64,000 bases of DNA. It comes from Marasmius tenuissimus (taxonomy: Eukaryota; Basidiomycota; Agaricomycetes; Agaricales; Marasmiaceae). Below are positions 35,101-44,729 of this stretch, one piece after another. The stretch covers positions 372,001 to 436,000 of the forward strand of contig JAQOTA010000014.1 in NCBI GenBank assembly GCA_029532415.1, in the 5' to 3' direction. A program made the position numbers and the translations under genes. Under the pieces are notes generated by a model. It had not been told where the DNA came from, did no database searches, and saw only the letters and a program-made list of their open reading frames with translations. How positions within the stretch are numbered: position 1 is the stretch's first letter; each line of letters begins with the position of its first letter.

Positions 35101-35562
35101 GGCACTCCTCTGGAGTATGCAAAATCGAGGGCCGGATTGTACCAGGCATCGCAAGACATTTCGAACAAATGTCCGATTGCGTCGTCCGGTGTGGCCCCAG
35201 TCTCGGGATATTCGACTGTGGCAGAGGTGGGGTACTGGTACACCTTCGAGAGCAAAGTCTTCCTATTCAACCGGTACTTCTCCTCTATGACGATTCCGTT
35301 GGTTACAAGATGGGCGGGGAGAGGATGAGAGGGGAGCGGAGCATGATCGCGATTCGTCAATGGTGGGTTAGACAGGGGTAAGCAAATCTGTGCATTCGAC
35401 GGCGCTGGATTGAGTAGGTCCTGCAGGGTCAAACGAGGCATAACTTTGGAGTTGAGCTGAGGGACGCGCAGGAGTTAGCTGGGGGGGGGGGAGCACAGTG
35501 GAGGCTCTGTCACTCACAAACCTCCCGACAAGATTCTCGAAATCCAAATTCAAACTCCCCAT
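32185..35562 (-). CDS. MULE-type transposase-derived protein, 955 residues
   Basis: Eleven exons: 35562-35518, 35456-35012, 34979-34595, 34547-34336, 34276-33857, 33806-33522, 33467-33264, 33209-32940, 32890-32667, 32615-32534 and 32480-32185. Frames join without a single stop. The order of blocks matches transposase-like proteins common in Agaricomycetes. An N-terminal SWIM/zinc-poor region is followed by a DDE-like start QYLQSDIAFKRVVGYYEFEL near residue 560. Then come RRDMHEPGKLLKELRPYDHL and a NREGVRCTLVGG motif preceded by the HSTNTAEAAHRD stretch. A C-terminal coiled coil of Glu/Lys/Ala heptads ends it. No terminal repeats flank it, so it may be a domesticated or immobile copy. Intron 2 is only 32 nt. 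Family assignment rests on motif recall. Confidence 0.65.
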
Positions 35563-35967
35563 CTGAGGCTCGGACACGCTGGATTCATCCTACACCGTCA
35601 ACCGAAATCCATGCGCTATGGTATGCCCGAAATTTGTCGAATGGCGGACACTCGGTCTTGTGGACAAGTTCCTGCATTCTTTAGCCTCGTGAATTGCATG
35701 AGACGAACAGTATTCCTACTCACCTTGGCCCAGATGAGCAATTGCTCTCTTCCACCGCGGATTGCGCAACGTTTGTGCTCCTCAACCCGAGGGTTGGAGG
35801 ACGATTTGAACTCAGTCCACGGCCTCATGATTCTGAAAAAGGCCAGAGAAAGACACGTTTGAGATTGAATGCCAAAAGAAAAGTATCGGACAGCTCTCCC
35901 CCGAGCCTTGAGGCAAGTCGAGACTGCATGGGACGGAACGTGTTTCCTTCAGAAAAGGTCGGGCGTT
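35563..35967. other. Spacer before the 6.8-kb element
   Basis: Upstream of the transposase-derived gene. Short frames only. Confidence 0.45.
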
Positions 35968-35976
35968 ATGACCTGT
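35968..35976. repeat. 9-bp target duplication ATGACCTGT, left
   Basis: Directly abuts the TAGTCT end of the 6.8-kb element. Identical copy at 42782-42790. Confidence 0.75.
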
Positions 35977-35985
35977 TAGTCTAGG

Positions 35986-36031
35986 ACGGAACCCCCCCCC
36001 CTGTCAGAGGGTTGACTCGGACTTTGAATTT
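35986..36031 (+). repeat. Subterminal inverted repeat, left copy
   Basis: 46 bp containing a run of ten C. It matches the reverse complement of 42672-42717 with three mismatches. It lies 9 bp from the left end and 180 bp upstream of the DUF6589 start codon. Confidence 0.9.
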
Positions 36032-36210
36032 GATGGGCGCCAAGTCGCGGCAATGGGCGTTCCGTGTTATCTGTAGATTAGATACGAATGTAATCTGATC
36101 GATTACCTTGCGCTGAAGTTCTTCGCCATCGACGACAACATCCTGTACACGATCAACTGCTTTCGGCCTACCTTTTGCTTCAGCAACCTATTCTTTCCTC
36201 TCGCGTGACA

Positions 36211-39200
36211 ATGGCAGAATCTGGTTCACCGAGCTATACCTCGCAACGGTCACAAATGAGCTCAGATGAGGAGGATGAAGACGAATGGCCGTCAGGTGCG
36301 CTCTATATCTTTCCTCCTGCCAACGACCTTTTTTGACGGCTCTAAAATTAGCAGCTCCTTACCAGACTACCACCTCGCATACTCAAAATACCCCAGCACA
36401 AGTTCATTCGTCATTTTTTCCGCATCCCCACTTCGGCTTCTATCCTCAGCAGCATCCACTCACACCATTCTCTCCGATCCCCGTTGCCTATGGTGGCCCC
36501 ACCCCAATTACACCTCAGTACATACCGCATCAGACCCCGCAGTCGCTTTCACCAAACGAGAAGCTGCATCACCAAGGCCAAGAGCTAGAGAAGCAGTTTA
36601 GCAACGGGCTGTTTCGAGGTCTTTATTATAAGGCTGATCGAAACCGTTCCTCGTTCGTCTGGACCAAACCATCCTTCAGGAAGGACACTCCCATTTTGGG
36701 AGTCGAGTTGGAAAGTGATGAGCCGCGAGACGGGGAGCTGACAGACGAGGAACGTCTCCTTATAGTATTCAATTGCATGCGGAAGGTTGGGTTCAGTACG
36801 CTCGGAGAGTTGTTATGGGCAATGTTCGGTATAAACCATACTTCCGAAGAATACATCTCGGTTTCCCGCACGATACAGTCATTCCTGCATTGCGACGCGA
36901 AAAACTCGAATGAACACCCCGTGTCTATCGTCAACGCGATCTACAACCATAAGAAGTCTGAAAACTGGACAAACCGCCGGCGCAACCCAGTTCATTTCAC
37001 CATCCCTCAGTATGCCCAACCTCCCTCGCAACGCCTGATCAAACTTGCTCCGAGCAGCATCGTAAATTCAACACGTGGCGACCTCTTGAACTGGTCAGTA
37101 CAACGTACGATGGCGGTGGTCGATTGTGAAGCGGGCGAGCTTTCAAGTCTTCGTGAGCTCACTCGTTTTCCTGGTGAGAAGATAACATGGACTTCCATAC
37201 TCAGCTGGGATATGCTGAATATCCAGGAGTTGGTTGCGCTGAGGGCCCCCGTCATCTTCTCGATCTTCTGTACTGTTGCAGTCAACCATGATATTCGGGC
37301 GAGGGTCATACAGGCGGCAAGTGGGGATTCAGGCAACCCCTCTGATCCTTTACACCATGATACACACCCGATTGACTCTCGATCACCGAACGATGTTAAT
37401 GGGAACAGTACGGCGTCGGAAAATGAGGCAGATACTATCCCCGAACCTCCATGCCCTGAGCCGCCCGACCAGGAGCCCGAAGCTCTTACGCCTGAGGACC
37501 TCCATCCCGACTCGAAAATTTATGTTTCTGGGATTCCTCCAAAAGTACATCGTGATCCATGGCTTGTATGTTCCCTACCTGATTTTTGCTAACTCATACT
37601 CACATAATGCACAAGGCCGTCACTATCGCACTGATGATGGTGCTATATATGCGCTATCGCTGTGCTAACTTCTTTGCTACAGTCATTGGGATCTTCCTAT
37701 TCACCTGCAACGCCAACCGCGACCTAATTGCGATGTTATCTCGGTGCGGATTGTCACTTTCATATAGTGCGATCTTGGCAACGTTACATACCCTCGCTTC
37801 TGATGCAGACGCTAAGCTGCTCCTCTATGGAAAAGCTGTCTCAACTGCACAGCCCTTATTCCAGTTTCTGTTCGATAATGTTAACAAGATGCATCGGGCA
37901 TGGGAGCAGGTATGGGGGCGGCGCGACGAGGTCATGAGTGGGACAGCCTCATCCCTTATCGAGCTGGTGGATGTGCCATTAGGTGCTTTGAGGCTTCAGC
38001 CACTCCTCGAGCGCATCGAACGAAAGGGACGCCTCAACATGACCGTTGATACCCTCAAAGATGATATAAACTGGGGCCATCTTGCAGGTGTAGGAAGTGC
38101 AACGGTCTTGCGAATTTTGGTCAGCCAGATTGAGCCTATGGGTCAGTTCAAGGCCGATGTTGAAAAGCTCTTTTCCGCCACCTATGCTCGCCACCGGCGT
38201 CCTCCAAAGAAATCAACAATCCGAACCATGCGCCCAACAGATATTGACGAATCGAGCACCAAAGGCGTACTACAGGTGGTGCATAACTTGGTGAAGCAGG
38301 CCGGAATAGCTTTGACGGCATTACCACAATGGATACTCTTCTTTTGTGGCGACCAATTGAGCATAGATCGGCTTCGACACCTAAAGATATACATGGAGAA
38401 GACAGAGGGGGCAGAGAAGCATGCGTGGGTTCTGCCGATCATCCAACTATGGCACATGAAATGGGCATGGCAAAAGGCGATCTTCAAATTGCACTGGCAG
38501 CCAATGGATGCACCCGGCCTCCGACACGACACTCAAGATATTCTCAGGCGTGATAAGTTCAACGCCGATAAATGCGATTTCTATCCCGCACATCATATCC
38601 TTGAAGATCGTTTTGTCGCGCTCGTTCTCGAAGCTATCAGGTATGCCTCTTGTTCCTTTCCAGCACTAAGTCTACTAAAATACTTATACGAACGGAAGGT
38701 TAATCTGTCAAGAAAAGAGTGGCATAACCATTCCCGAGTACGTGCCCCTAATCGAGTGTTTAGGAAGGTACTTTGGGGAGGGTGGCTACTTCGAACAATG
38801 CTCTTTTGAGGATCTGAAAGAGATTGGGGAGCTGGTCTTTGATCGCTATATGCATAGCGGTGCATATAATGACGCTCTGAGTGGGAACCGTCCAACTGAT
38901 ACATATGGTCCCACCTCGGACGAACCTGGAATAGCCCACTCAACGAATCCAGCCAGTGGTGAGGGTCTCACCTTGTATAATTTCTAGATTGATTTAGTGA
39001 CTCATGGCCTGCACTTAGATACGATGGGTACAACAACCTCAACCTCAAGGTCAAAATCATCTGGAAAGAAGCCCAAGGCAAAGCAGGGAATGACGAACAA
39101 AATTCGGAATGTTTCAATGGGCGATCAAACACTCGCCAACGAGATTCATTTTATGAGGGTTACCTTCTGGTATCTTGAAATGTGCGCTGCAATATCCGAG

Positions 39201-39995
39201 GGCGATATCGGTCGCGTCATGGAGATTATCAAGGTTGGCGATTTGTAGCCCGTCCGATGATCGGTTAACTGACTTGGATGAATCGAGGTCTTACGTATTT
39301 CGTTCTGGGGAACTGGATCAACAAACTACGCGAATGAACTACTCGAACAGGCTTGCAACTTCCTTTATGACTTCCCAGAGGATCTTAAAACAGCCATCCT
39401 CAACAATTATCTGGTCAACACGTCTGGCCTTCCGGGGCGGTTCTTCGAACTCGACCTCCTTCAGGAACATTTCAATTTTTGGCTGAAGCGTCTTTTCAAT
39501 GCTAAAAGTCATGAGTTTGACTCAAAGCACCTTTCTGAAGTAGTCGGACTGAATATCCGAGGGTTTGGTCAGCTTCGAGAACAGATTGTTCGTGTTTTTG
39601 GACTGAAACCAAACAGTGCAAAGCACACTAGCCCCGATCGACGAGTGGATATCAATGCTTTGGGAAAACATCTCCGATCCACTCGTGTCTTGACATACAT
39701 CGCACAACGGGAACATGCCTATCGGGTAAATGACGAATTCGGTCGAGGGCTCGATCATTTGGAGGAACAAGGCGGTCTGGCTGCATTCATCAGACGAACG
39801 GCTGGCATTACTCCCGACTTTAGTGCCTCTATCGTACCAGCATCGGAAGGGGCACAGGAGCCAGCAAATAGTTCAGGGGGCGCGGAGCCAGTGGATGGTA
39901 TAGAAAGCCCAGTACGTGGTGAGGCAATACCTGCAAATCCACTCGAAATTGCCGATGGAGTACTAGAGTCCACACAGTTTCAGCCAGATATGTAG
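36211..39995 (+). CDS. DUF6589-domain protein, 1,175 residues
   Basis: Six exons: 36211-36295, 36352-37565, 37616-38640, 38699-38958, 38998-39233 and 39288-39995, with every phase consistent. An acidic N-terminus (SDEEDEDEW) precedes a Pro/Gln/His-rich low-complexity region. A conserved core follows with the appearance of DUF6589, an uncharacterised domain abundant in Agaricomycetes. Its signs are MYLRNR-like MVLYMRYRCANFFATVIGI, then FFCGDQLSIDRLR, then GDQTLANEIHFMR, then LLQEHFNFWLKRLFN. It has a Ser/Glu/Pro-rich tail. It converges on the helicase gene inside the same inverted repeats. By analogy with other two-gene elements it could be the DNA-cleaving partner, but no catalytic triad is demonstrated. 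The second half of intron 4 has an alternative acceptor at 39019. Confidence 0.8.
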
Positions 39996-40153
39996 TTAGA
40001 CCAATAAACTTGTTCAAGTAAATAGGTAGTTTATACAGTAAAACGTGAATATTAGCCTCGGTTGAAACAAGTATTGTAAGTACGGGTAGGTTGAAGGCAA
40101 TAATATACTATGTGCATGGATCTGTGGCTCAAATAGACGCGAAATACATAAAC

Positions 40154-42468
40154 TCACTGGGTTTGTTTTCTATTTCTTTTCTTTTTCTGTGGAGATAGTC
40201 CAGTTGTTACATCACCGGCCATTGGCCTCTTGGAAAGAGATTGAACGTTTGGTGGACTAGGAGTTCGGGTCCGACGCGTAGCTTGCATCGAAACAATTCG
40301 TATAGGAAGCCTAGAAGGGGCGGGGAGTGGAGCGGATGAAGTGAGGGGAGGAATTCGGATGGTATTTCGTGATAAATAGCCCTGTGGCAAAGTGTCTGAG
40401 TCCTCGATCTTGATACGAGTACAAGTGGTAGTGGTAGTAGATGTTCCCGCCTTTGATAGCTTGGGTATTGGGATTAATGAAGTGGCCAAAGCACGTGGTG
40501 GGACCCGAATGGTGTTCTTCAATGAATGAATCTGTGGCGAAGGCGGCTCGTTCTTGATATGTATGACTGGCAGTCCTAATGAGGACTCTCCGCTTTCATC
40601 TGGCTTCTTGGTTGGAACCTTCGCCTCCCTCTGTTTGCCCTTCTTCTTTGCATCATCCGTCATCTCCTGATATCCTTTCATCGCCTCCGTGAGAAACTCA
40701 AAGAGACTCTCGCCATGTTGCTGAAAGTAGCACTCTTTCCAGTCACGGAGGACCTCCCGGAGACGTGGTAGAGTCGTACAGAGATGGGCCTTTTCTGCGA
40801 GGATGCGGATAAGGGGGCCGGGGAGAAGCACATTACTGGGTAGGTACTTCTCGGGACCTTTCCTATTTACAGACGTTGACCAACGTGTATTCCGCCAATT
40901 CTCCACAATGAGAATGCATGATTCCTGCTGTGCCTTCGTCAACACATTCCATTTGCGGTCACTAACAGGAAGTTTGTGTTTGGGACTCATTTCCGTCGAG
41001 TACACAACCCACTGCTTCACTGTTTCCGCCCTTTGTTTCTCCTCGGCATCCATTGGTTCGTGAACACTACACAGACAGGTCGAAGGATTGTGTTGATCCA
41101 ATTCCCCAAAATACTGCATGTTTGCAGCTCGGGAACACATCTCGTTTGTGGGATTGTACCACAGCTGGGTGATAGTAGGAAGCTGCTCCCTGCGCTTCTT
41201 ATCCTCCACTTGCTGCTTGCTCGGGGTTTTGGGAAGCTCGACGTTCTGCATCCAGGGTGGTGCAAATGTGTAGAGTGTTGATCGTGACCCATTACGTCCT
41301 GCCCGTCCGCCCTGTTGGTTCAAGCTCTCGTGGCTGCGTAAACCATAAATGATGACGAGATCGACAACCAAATCAAGGCCAAACGTGAAAGTGTCAGTCA
41401 CGATGCCGAGGCGCAGAGGAGATTCGGCACTTTCGAAGTCGTCTTTGAATTTTCCACGGTATTCTGGAGAATACAAGGAATTGAAGAGTTTAATCGCTTC
41501 GCGGCGTCGAGGAATATGTACAGGGATGAGGGACTCCAGATAATTCATCAATGCACACCCAACTTGTATGGTGGTGACAAAAATGATTGCGCGGGGGATT
41601 GAAGACAAAGCGGAAACTTGGAAGGGTATTAGGAAGCTGAGATCGAGAAACGTTGTCCCGGTGTATGCGTGCTTGAAAAACATTGGAATAAACTTGATGT
41701 TGGGCCGGTCAAGACTGTGGCGCAAGTTGATGGACCGATCACTGGTAAATCCCAGAAGAGATGCGACTGAGGCTGCTCGATTGGGCGTGATTGTCCCCGT
41801 TGCAGCTCCCCAAACCGTTGCTGGGCTGAGTCTGGCCCGAGCAAATTCGATAGAACGGTAGGGGGTGCAAAAGACGCTGTCTGTCTCCTCCACAAGATGG
41901 ACTTCGTCAATAAACATCCACCTTATTGCACCCTTGAGCTTCGGTTTCCGTAGTTGACTTCTAACACTTGTACTAGCGAGCATTTGTGGGCTCATCACAG
42001 CGATACAGACCCCCTCTCTCGCTGAGTTCCACAGCTCCGTGAAGAGATTCCGGCCCTCAAGGTTTGCATCACGAACCGTGTCTTCGGTGAGTGCAAATGC
42101 CTTGATTCCGAACCGGGTCGCCGTTTGACACTGAAGAAGTTGTTGAGTATTCTACAGGCACGAGCGTTTGGCAGTAAAATCAACAATACCTGCTGCTCAG
42201 CGAGTGATTTTGTTGGCACAATCATGAAAGCAATTCCGTGCTCTTTTTGCGCCTGCGCTACAATCAACGGCGCCATAAACACGATTGTTTTGCCTTGTCC
42301 TGTGGCTATAGCAAGAAATACATCCTTTCCGTTGATAAGGTGCAATCCAAGCTCAGATTGGAAAGGTCTCAAAGACTGGATACCGCATTTTTCGCGGAGA
42401 AGTTGGGCAAGCCATGCTGGTGATGGACCAGGCCTATCGCTACTGGGACTCGAGCGCGAGTTCAGCAT
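40154..42468 (-). CDS. RecQ-like ATP-dependent DNA helicase, 751 residues
   Basis: Two exons, 42468-42190 and 42130-40154, in phase. Helicase motifs are all visible. Motif I is ATGQGKT (55-61), Ia is IVPTKSL, and II is DEVH (168-171). Motif III is ATGTITP (about 204-209), IV is AIIFVTT, V is TDTFTFGLDL, and VI is QQGGRAGRNG (365-374). A RecQ-type zinc-binding stretch follows, with MCSRAANMQYFG then CLCSVH. The last 200 residues are Ser/Pro/Thr-rich and end in a basic nuclear-localisation-like tail (SPQKKKRNRKQ). It would unwind DNA 3'-5' in the nucleus. It is similar to helicases seen in mobile and subtelomeric fungal DNA rather than the compact housekeeping RecQ. It is intact and on a shared element with DUF6589. 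Confidence 0.9.
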
Positions 42469-42671
42469 AAAAAATTATGGTAGATAGATGGTAAATTATT
42501 GAATCGCAGAAATGAGCGTGTTCATAGCGAGTTTATGATGGTGTCGAGAAGGAGAAAAGGGCGACAATAAGCGAGGAAAAGCACGAATAAGACTACGGTG
42601 GCTCAGGGAAGGTACTAGCTCAGGTACAGCTCAGGGAGCCCGGCAACCATGGCCGCTCCCTGCCGCTGTCA

Positions 42672-42717
42672 AAATTCAAACCCCGAGTCAACTCTCTGAC
42701 AGGGGGGGGGGTTCCGT
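42672..42717 (-). repeat. Subterminal inverted repeat, right copy
   Basis: Inverted partner of the left copy, with a run of ten G on the plus strand. It lies 64 bp inside the right end. An AGTCT occurs directly outside this copy too (42721-42725, inverted), as if the right end had been extended or duplicated. Confidence 0.9.
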
Positions 42718-42781
42718 ACCAGACTCTACATCAAGGGAACGATTGTCTTCCCGTATCGTTGAGGAAGGGCGAGCGAGACTA

Positions 42782-42790
42782 ATGACCTGT
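42782..42790. repeat. 9-bp target duplication ATGACCTGT, right
   Basis: Directly abuts the AGACTA end of the 6.8-kb element. Identical to 35968-35976. Confidence 0.75.
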
Positions 42791-44729
42791 CACAGTTTGG
42801 GGGAGGGGGGGACTGGAGGAAGGAAAGAAACAAAGGAAAACAACGGAGGTTCGCCGAGCTGATAACTGTTATCGGGAGATTCTTATCTAGTCGTAATCTG
42901 GTTCGCTATCTAATCCGTGATTCACATGAGGGAAGAGGAAAAGTATTCTGAGAACCATAGGAAGGGGTATTTGATGGGATCGAATAAGACAGATCGACTT
43001 GGTACCGAGTCATCTCGGTGCATCTGTCAAGCAAGGTCGAAGCACATGCTTTTTAGCATCCTCACCAGAACATTGGGAAACGGCCCTGAAATGCATATCA
43101 GAGACTGGGAACGAGGAAGACCTCGTGGAGGAGGGGTTCTCACGCGGCGCACGAATTCCCCCCTCAAAGGCCGCGCCTCAACTAGTTTGGAGGTCCACGC
43201 CGGACATAAATATGTTGCTGTTTTGGACGGAGAAATTTTGATTTTGGTAACCGAATGTCATGATCTCGTTTTGGTTCAGTTCCCTATTTTCGTTTTCGCT
43301 TGTGGTCGGAGTAACGGCATCTCACCGCCGTGGGCTCCGAGTGACACCGAGTGTGACAAGATGACAGCATTCCGGCATCTCGGCTATCATGGACCTTTCT
43401 GCTGCACCAAGCCGCGCACAACGAAATATGAGATCCTCGGGTCTCCTTCCTCCGTGTCCTTTCAAATGAGTTGCTCTCAGCTGCACTGACACCCACGGAA
43501 ATTTAGCCGAATATCCGGCCTAGCTTGGGAAGAGGTACAGTATCAGCTGTACATCCGGGGTCCACAACGAACACTTGGTGAATACTACTGTCTACAGGTG
43601 AAGATGACTTGGTCAACAGGCACTAGTAGCCTGTAGGTTACCTGGCTATGTATAAGCTAGAGGTATGCACGGGCAAGCCGTAGAGACATGTGAAGGCTTT
43701 ACCTCCTTCAAACTCCGAGAATCATTGATGATTCGCCGTTGATAATGATTCAAATATTCATCGGCCTTGACCGAGTCAAATCTTCAAGTAATCAAACTAC
43801 CTACCAGGCGCGAGGAGCAAGACCATTGGGTGTCACTCCAGTCTCTAATGGCTAAGGGGTGTGATTTCTTGCTAGAGCTACTCCTTCAATGGCATAATGC
43901 AAGTATTAAGTAATATTACATTACTATTGTACACTGCTCAATAAGTACTTCAAGTTCAGTCTTACTGTTGATGCAGCAGATGTAAGAGGACAGACAGGTC
44001 CTTAAGTCTACCAATTGGAATCGCTGGTAGATCTCTCGATATACTGAGATCTCAGACTTGCTACAGCCTATAGACCGCGTTGCAGAAATTTAAGTACTAC
44101 CGACTTCAAACCCTGTATGCCTCTCTCACAATTCCCCTGTCTTGGGCCTCAGGCGCCTGGGCTGTCACAAGCCACTAATTGTCGAGGTAAGGAGCTTTCA
44201 AGAGAAGGCTCCGTTTGTTGAGCCGCAGATCATGCACTGCGACACGGTCAGGAAAGCAGAAATTCAGACATAGCATGGCGCGTCGCTATGACTGACGTTG
44301 TCGCGTGGTCAATCGGAAGTATCCGGTGCCGAGAGTATTGCCGAATGTCACGCTGATCACATCGCCGGGGCCCCACGGCGGCCTTCTCTCATCTTCCGCC
44401 ATAAGCGAGGACAGAACCGACATCAGAATTCAAAGATAAGCGATGATGGTATGAAAAACAAAAAATTGTGGCCCAAATTCCATGTTTCCTTACGAAACAA
44501 AATTTTCAGGTACGGAAAACTGAAAACAAAACTTGAAAACAACGAAATTGATTTTGTCCGGTACGGACACCCATAAACTTGAGCGCATAGCATGCCATTT
44601 TTCAGTGGGTCTCCTCTCTTGATTCTGAATCTCATCCTCGTAGATCGGCTCTTGGGAGCTTCCTCTGCCTTTCCCTTTGCGTGATTTGGTGGGCTATCAC
44701 AACTTCGACATTCAGAATTCTCGAGACCC
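42791..44729. other. Intergenic, no supportable gene
   Basis: Short frames only. One longer open stretch at 42917-43489 lacks splice logic or any recognised family. A 20-bp segment at 42977-42996 recurs inverted at 27638-27657. Confidence 0.45.

Larger units (their letters stand above)
35977..42781. mobile_element. Candidate new DNA transposon carrying DUF6589 and RecQ-like genes
   Basis: The unit begins TAGTCT and ends AGACTA. It is flanked by a perfect 9-bp direct repeat, ATGACCTGT, at 35968-35976 and 42782-42790. A strong inverted repeat lies inside both ends. On the left it is at 35986-36031 and on the right, inverted, at 42672-42717: ACGGAA, ten C, TGTCAGAG, then GTTGACTCGG and TTTGAATTT, with 43 of 46 positions matching. 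Two convergent genes fill the interior, with stops 158 bp apart, and their 5' ends face the inverted repeats. Structure and duplication together indicate transposition as a unit. I know no described superfamily with this gene pair, and which gene supplies the transposase is unknown. Confidence 0.75.

Noticed and set aside
40154..42468. Subtelomeric telomere-linked helicase
   Set aside because: No telomere repeats or subtelomeric arrays are visible. The gene sits inside a bounded element with DUF6589.
35986..42717. Taking the 46-bp inverted repeats themselves as the exact element ends
   Set aside because: No target duplication abuts them. Moving out to TAGTCT/AGACTA gives a perfect 9-bp duplication, so the outer ends are preferred.
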